The notes under the pieces were generated by a model. It had not been told where the DNA came from and searched no databases. It was given only the letters and a program-made list of their open reading frames with translations. From Acinetobacter sp. ANC 3929 (GTDB taxonomy: Bacteria > Pseudomonadota > Gammaproteobacteria > Pseudomonadales > Moraxellaceae), in contig NZ_KB849994.1 in assembly GCF_000369405.1 (NCBI RefSeq), positions 431,942 to 495,941 of the forward strand: DNA of 64,000 nt, read 5' to 3'. This document shows positions 16,952-26,231 of the stretch, piece by piece. Numbering within the stretch: the stretch's first letter is position 1; each line of letters starts with the position of its first letter. The position numbers and the translations under genes are program-made.

Positions 16952-19828
16952 ATGACAGCGCAAAGCGAAGCACAACTTGAAAATGAACTCATAGCACAAC
17001 TCGAACGCTTGGGATTTAGCAAGGTTGTTATCAGGGATGAAGCTCAGCTTTTGGCTAACCTCAAGTCTCAAATTGAAAAAACCAACGGATTATCACCACT
17101 TTCAGAAACTGAGTGGAAGCAGGTCATTAGCTTTCTAAATACAGGCACAGTATTTGAACGCGCAAAAAATCTACGTGATCAGTTTCCTGTCAAATTTGAT
17201 GATGGTTCAAGCAAGCACATCTTCTTTTTATCAGATTACCCAAGCAAAAATGTATATCAAGTCACCAACCAAATTACGGTAGATCATCGTGATTTTAATG
17301 GTCGAACCAGCCGTTTCGATGTGACATTATTGGTGAATGGCTTACCTTTAGTTCAAATTGAGCTGAAAAAGCGCGGTATGGAAATTGCCGAAGCTTTCAA
17401 TCAAACGCAACGCTATATTCGTGAAGCGTATTGGGCAGGGCAAGGGCTGTTTGGTTTTATCCAGCTTTTTGTCATTAGTAACGGTGCAAATACTCGCTAT
17501 TACTCAAATGGTACGACTGGGATTGAGTTTGCATTTCCGTGGGCAGATGTTGCCAATAAACATATCAATGAAATTGTCGATTTTGCTGATGCCTTTTTAA
17601 ATCATAAGCATCTTACAGACATGCTGACTCAATACATGGTAATGCTGGAAACCAGTAAAAGTTTGATGGTATTACGCCCATATCAAATTTACGCCGTGCA
17701 AAAGATTATTGCCCATGTACAGAATTCAGAGCAAAACGGTTATATCTGGCACACCACAGGTTCAGGTAAAACACTGACCTCATTCAAAGCCAGTCAGCTC
17801 ATCATGAAAATGCCTGATGTTGAAAAAGTACTGTTTGTGGTGGATCGTAATGACCTTGATACCCAGACTTCACGTGAGTTTAATGCTTTTAAAGCCGAGA
17901 GTGTGGATAGTACAGACAGCACGCATACTTTAGTGAAGCAACTCGATCAACGCCATGACAAACTGATCGTGACCACCATTCAAAAGTTAAATCGAGCCAT
18001 CAGCACTGATCGATATTTAGAACACATCAATTATCTAAAAGACAAAAAAGTGGTGTTTATTTTTGATGAATGTCACCGTAGTCAATTTGGTGATACTCAT
18101 CAAAACATTAAAAAGTTCTTTAGTAATGCGCAGATGTTTGGATTCACGGGAACACCGATCTTTGAGGAAAATAGTCAATCCAAAGCAGGTTTGAGACTCA
18201 CCACAGATTATTTATTCAATCATTGTCTGCATCAATATGTCATTGTAGATGCAATTCGAGACCGCAATGTATTGCAATTCCAAATAGATTATCGTGGCAA
18301 GTATACTGCTAAAGGTATGCAGAATAACCTCGATTATGACGAAGATGTTGAGGGGATAGATACCAAAGAGCTTTATGATAATCCACAGCGATTAGAAATG
18401 ATTGCCCGTTATATCGTTGAGACACATGACACCAAAACCAAGAACCGTGAATTTACGGCGATGTTTTGTGTCAGTTCAGTAGATACCTTGACGCAGTATT
18501 ATGAACTGTTTGAAAAGGTACAAGCTGAGAAGCAGCAGCAAGATGAAGCACTAGGTCGATTATTTAAACCTCTCACCATTGCGACTATTTTTTCCTACGG
18601 TGCGAATGAAGCTGTTGAGCACAATGACCAAAATGGATTGATTCAAGAAGAATCAACTGATGCTCCGAACCAAATAAATCAGTCTAGTCGTGATAAATTG
18701 GATCGCTATATTGCCAATTATAATGCTCAGTTTGGCACTAACTATAACTCTGGTGATGGATTCTATGCTTATTACCGTGATATTGCTGATCGAGTAAAGA
18801 AAAAGCAGATTGATATCTTACTGGTTGTGAATATGTTCCTCACAGGTTTTGACTCAAAGCCTTTAAATACCTTATATGTCGATAAGAACCTTAAATATCA
18901 TGGTCTAATTCAGGCTTTTTCACGTACAAACCGTGTCTATAATGATAAAAAGCCGTTTGGGAACATCATTAGCTTCCGTAATCTTAAACGTGCAACAGAT
19001 GAAGCATTAGCATTATTCTCAAATAAAGAAGCCAGAAAAACGGTTCTTGTCCCAAGTTTTGATGAAATCAAACAAGATTATGAACAAGCGGTAGAAAAGC
19101 TGTTTGCCATTACTGCTGATTATCAAGCCGTGGATGACCTGCTGACTGAGGATGAGCAACTAGAGTTCATCAAGGCATTCCGTGAAGTGATGCGCTACAA
19201 CGCCCAGCTACAGACCTTCATTGAGTATGATCAAGACGACACTAGGCTTGATAAACAGCACTTTGCGAATTTTGCATCTAAATATGCCGATCTCTGTCGT
19301 GCGATTCGAAAAACGACCAAGAAAGAAAAAGTCTCTGTGTTGGATGATGTCGACTTCCAATTAGATTTATTGCACAGTGATCGTATCAATGTGGGGTATA
19401 TTCTGACTCTGCTACAGATGGCAGTGAATGCTGAAACAGATGAGCAGCGTAAGAAATACGAAGCCCAAGTACATGATCTGATCGGCAGTGATATTAGCTT
19501 GCATGATAAGCAAGACTTGATACAAAAATTCATCGAAGAAAACATGCCAAAAATGATTAATGGGCAAAGTGTACAAGTGGCTTTTGCTCAGTTTTGGGAT
19601 GCGGAAAAAGAGCAAGCCTATCAGCACTTTTGTGAACAAGAAAATCTAAAGCCTGAAGTAATGAAGCAAGTGTTAGATAATTATGAATTCAATAAACGCT
19701 TACCAAGAAAAGAAGAAATGAAAGAGTTGCCAAACTATAAAGTCAAGTTGTTTGAAAGAGACAATGTGTTGAGTAGTTTATTGATTAAAACACGTCAGTT
19801 AATAGAAAAATTTGATACAAGTTCTTAA
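16952..19828 (+). CDS. hsdR: Type I restriction endonuclease subunit HsdR
   Basis: HsdR is the ATP-driven translocase and nuclease that cuts unmodified DNA at random distance from the HsdMS-bound site. An N-terminal PD-(D/E)XK domain has FDVTLLVNGLPLVQIELKKR (Glu-x-Lys near residue 136). The SF2 motor has HTTGSGKT (near 273), DECHRSQFGD (near 372) and GFTGTPIF. A C-terminal helical region follows. ATG 16952 is preferred because AGGG precedes it at the right distance and the usual family start follows; ATG 16922 is in frame but has no ribosome site. The protein is full length (about 958 residues). Confidence 0.95.
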   Translation: MTAQSEAQLENELIAQLERLGFSKVVIRDEAQLLANLKSQIEKTNGLSPLSETEWKQVISFLNTGTVFERAKNLRDQFPVKFDDGSSKHIFFLSDYPSKNVYQVTNQITVDHRDFNGRTSRFDVTLLVNGLPLVQIELKKRGMEIAEAFNQTQRYIREAYWAGQGLFGFIQLFVISNGANTRYYSNGTTGIEFAFPWADVANKHINEIVDFADAFLNHKHLTDMLTQYMVMLETSKSLMVLRPYQIYAVQKIIAHVQNSEQNGYIWHTTGSGKTLTSFKASQLIMKMPDVEKVLFVVDRNDLDTQTSREFNAFKAESVDSTDSTHTLVKQLDQRHDKLIVTTIQKLNRAISTDRYLEHINYLKDKKVVFIFDECHRSQFGDTHQNIKKFFSNAQMFGFTGTPIFEENSQSKAGLRLTTDYLFNHCLHQYVIVDAIRDRNVLQFQIDYRGKYTAKGMQNNLDYDEDVEGIDTKELYDNPQRLEMIARYIVETHDTKTKNREFTAMFCVSSVDTLTQYYELFEKVQAEKQQQDEALGRLFKPLTIATIFSYGANEAVEHNDQNGLIQEESTDAPNQINQSSRDKLDRYIANYNAQFGTNYNSGDGFYAYYRDIADRVKKKQIDILLVVNMFLTGFDSKPLNTLYVDKNLKYHGLIQAFSRTNRVYNDKKPFGNIISFRNLKRATDEALALFSNKEARKTVLVPSFDEIKQDYEQAVEKLFAITADYQAVDDLLTEDEQLEFIKAFREVMRYNAQLQTFIEYDQDDTRLDKQHFANFASKYADLCRAIRKTTKKEKVSVLDDVDFQLDLLHSDRINVGYILTLLQMAVNAETDEQRKKYEAQVHDLIGSDISLHDKQDLIQKFIEENMPKMINGQSVQVAFAQFWDAEKEQAYQHFCEQENLKPEVMKQVLDNYEFNKRLPRKEEMKELPNYKVKLFERDNVLSSLLIKTRQLIEKFDTSS

Positions 19829-19994
19829 TGTGAGTAATTTAAGCACTACTTTGATGGTTGAATTACTTAAATATATATTTAAGAAGGTATGGTAAGGAAG
19901 TTCTTAACTCGGAAAGTGTGCTCTTATTTGGGTCAAATTCATTACTTACTTATTTTGTATTTTATAGATTAAATTTGATGGATATATAATTTAA

Positions 19995-20579
19995 ATGAAA
20001 ACAATGGATTATTACAATATTTATGCAGAGGAATTTGCGGAATCTACGTTTAATCTAGATATGGAAAGTTTGTATCAGCCATTTTTAGAGCACTTACCAA
20101 ACGCAGCAAAAATATTGGACTTAGGCTGTGGATCGGGGCGAGATAGCTTTGCTTTTAAAAAACAAGGTTATGAAGTTGAGGCGAGTGACTACGCTGAAGA
20201 ACTTGTAAATAAAGCGCATGAATTAACTGGTATTAATGTGCGCCATTACAGTTTTTATGATCTGGACGAAGTTGAGCGTTATGATGGTATTTGGGCTTGT
20301 GCATCATTGCTACACTGTGAGCGAGATCGATTGGCTGAAGTGCTTCAAAAAATGCTTTGTGCACTAAAAACAAATGGCGTGATCTACATGTCATTCAAAT
20401 ATGGGGATTCAGATCGAGAGAAAGATGGGCGGGAGTTTACAGATTTGAACGAAATACAAGCTGAAGCACTACTTAGACAATTTAATAATGTCAGCTCGAT
20501 AAAGCAGTGGCTTACAGTAGATCAGCGTCCTGATCGGCAAGAGCAATGGCTCAATTTGCTTTGGAAAAAATATGCGTAG
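19995..20579 (+). CDS. Class I SAM-dependent methyltransferase paired with HNH gene
   Basis: The 194-residue protein is a Rossmann-type methyltransferase: SAM motif LDLGCGSGRDS near residue 41, acidic loop VEASDYAEEL, and later WACASLLHCERDRL and GVIYMSFKYGDSDREKDG. It lacks an NPP[FY] or Cys catalytic motif of DNA methyltransferases, and looks more like TehB/Tam-type small-molecule enzymes. Its last eight bases overlap the HNH gene, indicating coupled translation. Placed between the type I and Zorya systems, it may belong to a two-gene defence module; the substrate cannot be read from the sequence. Confidence 0.85.
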   Translation: MKTMDYYNIYAEEFAESTFNLDMESLYQPFLEHLPNAAKILDLGCGSGRDSFAFKKQGYEVEASDYAEELVNKAHELTGINVRHYSFYDLDEVERYDGIWACASLLHCERDRLAEVLQKMLCALKTNGVIYMSFKYGDSDREKDGREFTDLNEIQAEALLRQFNNVSSIKQWLTVDQRPDRQEQWLNLLWKKYA

Positions 20580-21582
20580 TGTAATTCCTACAGCACAAGA
20601 GCAACTTAAATTTCTAAAGAATATTCAGCTAATTCTCCAGTCAGGTAGTTTTAGTAGTACCTATAAATTTGCTTTACTAATTAGCCTAAGCCGTTTGAGT
20701 ATTGAAAAAGGTGAGGACGAGGGTGGTACTTTAATTCTAGAGTACATAGATATCGCTGAAAAATTTATAGAGTTATATTGGAAGCAAGCCGTCCCTTATG
20801 CCTTTCATGAAGATGGGCAACTGATTTTGAATCAGAATAATGGTAAGCAAGCAGCGATCGTAAACCAAATTATTTTACTGAGACAAAGTTATTCGTCACT
20901 TGGTTTGTTGCGTCGGGACACATCTGTTTGGTTGAAGCTACTAAAACAGGTGGCAAAAACTGTAAAAGAAATGCCAGTACGATATTTGCAAAATATCAAC
21001 AGTCAAAACTTTGAGTTTTTATATCGACTAGAATACTCGAATACGCAATTAACACTTTTGCCGCAAGTCATGTATTGCTTAAGGCAATTTAGTGAAATTA
21101 TTGAAGAACTTTGTCAGAAGCGATGGATTGATTACATTCGTAAGAATAACTGTAATGCGCCTATCCTAAATAAGCTGCCAAACCTTGAACAGTTTATGTT
21201 TGAGCCGAGTCGTAATCAGCTGAATGCTGTTGCTAATGTATTGGTAGAACTACAGGAATGTAAGTGCTTTTACTGTAATAAAGAAATTAAAAGAAATAAT
21301 TATGCTGTCGATCATTTTATCCCTTGGTCGATGTACCCATCTGATACTGGGCATAACTTTGTATTAGCTGACTCAAGTTGTAATTCTAAAAAAAGTAATT
21401 TGCTAGCTTCAGATGAGTTTCTGCATAAATGGCAGGAGCGGAATGAAGAGCAAGACTTAATTATTGTAGATAAGATATCTGTACTCGGTTTTCTAACAGA
21501 TAAAGAACGATCATATAAAGTGGCGGAATGGGCTTATGAAAAAGGAAAAGAAAATAATTATTTAGTATGGTATGGCTTATAA
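20572..21582 (+). CDS. HNH endonuclease, translationally coupled to methyltransferase
   Basis: This 336-residue protein has about 210 residues of helical sequence of unknown type and then a C-terminal HNH nuclease: CFYC (first zinc ligand pair, near 230), VDHFIPWS (catalytic His near 248), and HNFVLADSSCNSKKSN with the Asn and second ligands. The start ATG at 20572 lies within the methyltransferase stop region. The N-terminal part may sense a signal or bind the methyltransferase. Such pairing could be nuclease plus protecting or activating enzyme; the lack of a DNA methyltransferase motif argues against a simple restriction-modification pair. Confidence 0.85.
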   Translation: MRSVIPTAQEQLKFLKNIQLILQSGSFSSTYKFALLISLSRLSIEKGEDEGGTLILEYIDIAEKFIELYWKQAVPYAFHEDGQLILNQNNGKQAAIVNQIILLRQSYSSLGLLRRDTSVWLKLLKQVAKTVKEMPVRYLQNINSQNFEFLYRLEYSNTQLTLLPQVMYCLRQFSEIIEELCQKRWIDYIRKNNCNAPILNKLPNLEQFMFEPSRNQLNAVANVLVELQECKCFYCNKEIKRNNYAVDHFIPWSMYPSDTGHNFVLADSSCNSKKSNLLASDEFLHKWQERNEEQDLIIVDKISVLGFLTDKERSYKVAEWAYEKGKENNYLVWYGL

Positions 21583-21700
21583 ATTTTAAAATGATTGTTA
21601 ATTGAACAATTGGATGCTTCGCTGGAATTTTATGTATCATTATTAAAACATCTATTTTTTCTATCTAAATAGGAATTATTTCAATTTATTTAAGGAAATA

Positions 21701-21802
21701 ATGTCCTATATAAACTTAACTTCGGTTGTTGCTGAGATTGCTACGACACTTTGTGTCGTATTGAGCTTTTATGATTATTTAAAATTTAAAAATATGATTT
21801 AA
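21701..21802 (+). CDS. 33-residue hydrophobic peptide upstream of zorA
   Basis: This short frame has AAGGAA seven bases before ATG 21701 and encodes one membrane-like helix (VVAEIATTLCVVLSFYDYL) ending with Lys and Ile. Inside it, TACGACAC and GTGTCGTA form a perfect eight-base hairpin with a TTT loop. It is the only frame with a ribosome site in the 428 bases before zorA. It might be a small toxin, a regulator or Zorya accessory peptide, or chance; size alone does not decide. Confidence 0.4.
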   Translation: MSYINLTSVVAEIATTLCVVLSFYDYLKFKNMI

Positions 21803-22010
21803 ATTAAGATTATGTTTTCCAAAAGTTAAAAAATTAACAGTATTATAGTCAATACGTAAATTTCCTATAAGTTGTACTTTGCAGCATTGGAAAACAAAGC
21901 TGCTATTATCTGAGCAAGTAAAGCAAATGCTTTTGAAATGTTAACTTTTACTTGTTTATTAATTTATAGCTTTTAGTATTTATAAGATTAAATTATTTAG
22001 AGGACTAGAG

Positions 22011-24071
22011 ATGTTAGCTTTTGCTGAATTTCTACAAAATTATTTTATAATTCCAATATCAATGCTTATTTTTGTTTTGTGGATTGGATTTAGATTCTTT
22101 ACAAAGTATATCCAACCTGCAAAAAATCTAAATAATAAATTGTTGACGATAATTAACGCATTACAGGCTGCTAAAAAAGATGCGAGCTCAAGTAAAAATA
22201 TCCTAGATTCAGAGTTTGAACATGATACCCCTCTACAACATGCTTGGTTAAATTATAAGAACTCTTTTCATGATATTTATGAAACAGTAGATGGTGAAGA
22301 TTTATTGGTATCTTCTAGAGCTACAGCTTCTAGTGATGTTTTCTTTTCTCAAACAGTTATTGTTGATACCCCTTTAAAAGTTGAATTTTATAAGCACTTA
22401 CCAGGAATTATCACAGGTGTTGGTATCATCGCCACATTTGCTGGTCTTTTATTTGGTTTGTTAGCATTTGATCCTGCAGGAGATCCATCAAAAGTTCAAG
22501 ATAGTTTGGGTCTATTATTGGCTGGTGTGAGTGAAGCATTTATGGCTTCAGGTTTAGCGATTGCAACAGCTATGATTATTACTTGGAGAGAAAAGTCGTG
22601 GTTAAGAAAGTGTTATGAAAGTCTAGAAACTTTAACCACTGAAATAGATCAAATTTTTGAAACGGATGCTACTGGTGAAGAATATCTAGCTAAGCTTTTA
22701 AGGTCGTCAGAAGCAAATGAAACAAATGCACGTCAGTTAAAAGATAGTCTTGTGAATGACTTAAAGGCAATGATGACTAATTTGGTAGAGGAGAACAAGA
22801 AGAATCAATTAGCATTTACTGCACAATTAAGTGAAAGTTATACAAAAACAAGCCAAGATATGGCGACACAAATTGGGCAATCAATTACCGATACTTTACA
22901 AGCCCCATTAGATAAAATTGCTGCAAGTGTTCAGCAGGTTAGTGGTGATCAAGGCTCTGCAGTACAAGAGTTAATGACCGATGTACTAACTGCATTTATG
23001 AGTAAATTAGAGTCAACATTTGGCAGTCAAATGACAGGTATGAGTGAGATGATGACTCAATCTGTGTCTGCAATGAGAGAGATGCAGTTCGGTTTTTCTC
23101 AATTGTTGACAGAAATGAAGACGAACAGTGAAGCTTCGACCAAGACTTTAGAAACTCAGATGTCAAAAATGATCGAGGAAATTCAAGTAAAACAAAATCT
23201 AATGTCTGACCAGATGAATTTAATGGTTGAGCACTTATCTCAGAGTACTGTTAAAATTGGAGAACAGGGTCAACAAGCTATTGAGCAGTTAAATTATAAA
23301 GTATCTGAATTGATGATGGGACTTGGTGGCACTATGTCTGAATTAATGTCAGATGTTGCTAGGCAACGTATGGAACAAGACCGTGTAGTTATAGAAAATC
23401 AGCAAAAACTTCATGAACATTCATCAATTTTGATTGATAACCTTGGCTCTGAGATTAAAGATCTTATTGTTCATAGTCAGGATGCAGTTCAAGCATATAA
23501 AGAAAATATTCAAAAAATTGCTCAAGTAACGACAGAAAGTATTACAGGCATGAACAATGGTGCTGAAAAAATACGTTTAGCCTCTGATAAGTTTAATACA
23601 GCAGGTGAATCATTAATTACTGTGGCTGATAAAACCACTCGTTTAATTGGTGAAGTGAGTACTACATCAACACATTTAACAACAGCAAGCAGTAATTTAA
23701 TCACTTTATTAAATGAATACAAAAATTCGCAAGACAGTATTAAGCAGGCAATCAGCACCTTAGATAGCTTGATTAAACAGGCCCAATCCGAAGCGAGTAT
23801 GAGTACTGAAATGCTTAAAGATATGAATCAGATGACAGTTGCTCTTAACCAAGTTAAGAAAGAAATGCAGGATTATCTTGAACAGGTCAATGATGTATTG
23901 GTTAAAAGCTTTGAAAGTTTTGGTGCCTCTGTTGAGACGAGCTTAAATCATTCTTTGGGTGCTTTTGATAATACATTAGATCAAGCAGTAAAACGTCTTT
24001 CTACTGGTGTAGATGCCTTGAGTGAGTTTGTTGAAGATCTGGAAGATCTTGTACATAAAAAGAAAAACTAA
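22011..24071 (+). CDS. zorA: Zorya anti-phage system protein ZorA (MotA-like motor subunit)
   Basis: ZorA forms with ZorB a membrane ion-driven motor that senses phage infection. Membrane helices are visible at about 11-30, 132-153 (GIITGVGIIATFAGLLFGLL) and 166-191, matching a MotA/TolQ/ExbB fold, then a very long coiled, Gln/Ser/Met-rich cytoplasmic tail (about 200-686) with many heptads. This long tail is typical of type I Zorya. AGAGGA precedes ATG 22011. It is first in a four-gene run zorABCD with short gaps (18, 4 and 17 bases). Confidence 0.95.
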   Translation: MLAFAEFLQNYFIIPISMLIFVLWIGFRFFTKYIQPAKNLNNKLLTIINALQAAKKDASSSKNILDSEFEHDTPLQHAWLNYKNSFHDIYETVDGEDLLVSSRATASSDVFFSQTVIVDTPLKVEFYKHLPGIITGVGIIATFAGLLFGLLAFDPAGDPSKVQDSLGLLLAGVSEAFMASGLAIATAMIITWREKSWLRKCYESLETLTTEIDQIFETDATGEEYLAKLLRSSEANETNARQLKDSLVNDLKAMMTNLVEENKKNQLAFTAQLSESYTKTSQDMATQIGQSITDTLQAPLDKIAASVQQVSGDQGSAVQELMTDVLTAFMSKLESTFGSQMTGMSEMMTQSVSAMREMQFGFSQLLTEMKTNSEASTKTLETQMSKMIEEIQVKQNLMSDQMNLMVEHLSQSTVKIGEQGQQAIEQLNYKVSELMMGLGGTMSELMSDVARQRMEQDRVVIENQQKLHEHSSILIDNLGSEIKDLIVHSQDAVQAYKENIQKIAQVTTESITGMNNGAEKIRLASDKFNTAGESLITVADKTTRLIGEVSTTSTHLTTASSNLITLLNEYKNSQDSIKQAISTLDSLIKQAQSEASMSTEMLKDMNQMTVALNQVKKEMQDYLEQVNDVLVKSFESFGASVETSLNHSLGAFDNTLDQAVKRLSTGVDALSEFVEDLEDLVHKKKN

Positions 24072-24089
24072 TTTTGGAGTGCATGATTA

Positions 24090-24821
24090 ATGTTAGGTAA
24101 TAGGTACTCTAAAAAACCACGCATAAAAGATGAGGGTGAAAAACCTTTTTGGATTTCTTTTGCAGATTTAATGACTGCGCTCATGACATTGTTTCTAGTG
24201 GTGATGGCAGTTTCATTGATGGTCGTAACCAAAAAAATTAATGAAGCAACACAAGCGGAGAAAGAGAGGAGCTCAGAGATTTTAGATATTTGTACGAGTA
24301 TCCAAAATGATGCAGCGTTAAAAAATAAAATTATTACTGTAGATTGCAAAGATAATCGAATCAATTTTGGTGAGGCTGGGCGCTTTGGTCATAACGATTA
24401 CAGGTTGAATGCTGCAGGGATAGAAGCTTTAAATACTCTAGTACCAATAGTGTTGGATGCTGCGAATAGTGAAAATGGAAAAAAATGGTTTAAGCAAATT
24501 GTCATTGAGGGTTTCACAGATACGGATGGTTCTTATCTCTATAACTTAAATTTAAGTTTACGTCGTTCTGAATGGGTGATGTGTAGTTTACTTGATCCAA
24601 AATTTAGTCAGGGACTAAGTTTGACTGACACACAAAAGAATCTGGTTAAGCAATTATTCTTAGCAGGTGGAGTTTCTTTTAACTCAGCAAAAGATAGTAA
24701 AGAAGCTTCACGGCGTGTTGAACTTCGTATGCAGTTTTATGGTTTAAAAGAAAAAGATAATGCTGAGCCTCAACCACATTTTGTTTCAGCACCTGTTGAA
24801 ACATGCCAATTAGCAAGGTGA
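24090..24821 (+). CDS. zorB: Zorya protein ZorB (MotB-like, peptidoglycan-binding)
   Basis: ZorB anchors the motor to peptidoglycan and supplies the ion-binding residue. The single N-terminal membrane helix (ADLMTALMTLFLVVMAVSLM) carries Asp26, the position of the conserved ion-binding Asp of MotB and ZorB. A C-terminal OmpA-like domain follows (IEGFTDTDGSYLYNLNLSL, RRVELRMQF). At 243 residues it has the expected size. GGAGTG lies before ATG 24090. No damage visible; the motor should be active. Confidence 0.95.
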   Translation: MLGNRYSKKPRIKDEGEKPFWISFADLMTALMTLFLVVMAVSLMVVTKKINEATQAEKERSSEILDICTSIQNDAALKNKIITVDCKDNRINFGEAGRFGHNDYRLNAAGIEALNTLVPIVLDAANSENGKKWFKQIVIEGFTDTDGSYLYNLNLSLRRSEWVMCSLLDPKFSQGLSLTDTQKNLVKQLFLAGGVSFNSAKDSKEASRRVELRMQFYGLKEKDNAEPQPHFVSAPVETCQLAR

Positions 24822-24825
24822 TAAG

Positions 24826-26214
24826 ATGAGCATTGTTAATTTAAAAATGCGGATGCAAGAAAAAATAAATCAGATGTCTGAACCAAATCACATACAAAAT
24901 AAATTTGTTAAACCGCAACGTTTATTGAAAACACTTTCAGCTATAGAAAAAAAAATTGATGATTATGAAAATGCTCAGCCATTGGATGAAAAAATATTTA
25001 AAACGATTAATCGCCTAAAAAAATATGGATTTAGGGATTTGACTAAAAGGGATCTAAAAAACTTAGCTTGGGCATTAGGGAAAAAATTGCCAAGTGATAA
25101 TGAAAAAATGTTATTTAGCCAATTGGGCAAAGAAATAATAAATTATTTTGATCAAGCTGATTTTGAATTGTTGCGTTTCGTTTATTTTCCATTGCTTTAT
25201 ACATACTTTTCTTTTGAAAAAAATGAGATAGAAAAGACTCCCACTTCATGGATTCAGTTAAGAAATATTCTTAGCCAAAATAAATCTAAAATATTTAATT
25301 CTGTACCAAAGCCTAAAAAGTGGATGAATACCCTGATAGATCATTCAGAAATACTATCTGATCAACCTGCAAAGAAGTTTGTACGAGATTTTTTACAAGA
25401 TAATCATCAAAATAAGATTTCTCCCGAGCTTGAAAGTTTAAGAATATCAGCTAGTAGCTGGTTTTGGGATGACTTAATACGATCTTCAATTAAGTCTATT
25501 AAAGATATGAAAGAAGATGAGTATTTTAAGATTATTCCAAGATTTTTAGAACTTATAGAAAAAAATAAAATATATACAACTGATATTTTGGTAGCACTTC
25601 TTGAACGTTATGCTAACAGTTCAGATCGAGCAAAAGTACATGAGGAGCTGAAAAATATTGCTCTTAATCAGTGGGGAAATCCTCAATATGAATCATCGGC
25701 AGGGTGGAATAATGTGAATACAGATACTAAAAAAATGGTAATTCAATGGTTCGTTAGGGCTGACTTGGAAGCTTTCTTTAGATTGTTTAGCCGTACAGCT
25801 GACGTTGATAGATTTAATTATTGGATTAAATTTATTGATAAAATATCAGTTTCTCAGATATTTCTTGGTCCAGCAGCTACTAAATCTACTCAAGCTGAAC
25901 ATCGTAAATTTCGAGAAATAAATAGGGGACGTTTGAAAAGACTTTCAGGATCAACACAAACAAACAATGCCTTTATGTTGAAAATTGAGAATATTTATGT
26001 GTTTGACTTTTCAGATATTGGTAATGCATGTTATATATTAAATAAAATTCCTTATAATCAAGCACGTGCTGAAGTTCATATTGATACCCTTAAACCTTGG
26101 GAACATATTCTTAAATTAAGTCATACGTCAGGATGGCAAAGAAAATTTGATGAGAAATTAGCTGAATTAGGTATTTTTGCAAATCGAAATATAAATTCAC
26201 GATATGGCAGATAA
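24826..26214 (+). CDS. zorC: Zorya type I protein ZorC
   Basis: ZorC (462 residues) is the EH-signature-type protein of type I Zorya, thought to bind DNA and work with ZorD after the motor signals infection. The call rests on position between zorB and zorD, on size and on features such as RSSAGWNNV-like and MVIQWFVRADLEAFFRLF segments and a helical, basic composition; I cannot verify the domain by search. It is somewhat shorter than the E. coli protein as I recall it. AAGG precedes ATG 24826, four bases after zorB. Confidence 0.88.
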   Translation: MSIVNLKMRMQEKINQMSEPNHIQNKFVKPQRLLKTLSAIEKKIDDYENAQPLDEKIFKTINRLKKYGFRDLTKRDLKNLAWALGKKLPSDNEKMLFSQLGKEIINYFDQADFELLRFVYFPLLYTYFSFEKNEIEKTPTSWIQLRNILSQNKSKIFNSVPKPKKWMNTLIDHSEILSDQPAKKFVRDFLQDNHQNKISPELESLRISASSWFWDDLIRSSIKSIKDMKEDEYFKIIPRFLELIEKNKIYTTDILVALLERYANSSDRAKVHEELKNIALNQWGNPQYESSAGWNNVNTDTKKMVIQWFVRADLEAFFRLFSRTADVDRFNYWIKFIDKISVSQIFLGPAATKSTQAEHRKFREINRGRLKRLSGSTQTNNAFMLKIENIYVFDFSDIGNACYILNKIPYNQARAEVHIDTLKPWEHILKLSHTSGWQRKFDEKLAELGIFANRNINSRYGR

Positions 26215-26231
26215 GTTAAAAAGGGATAGTC

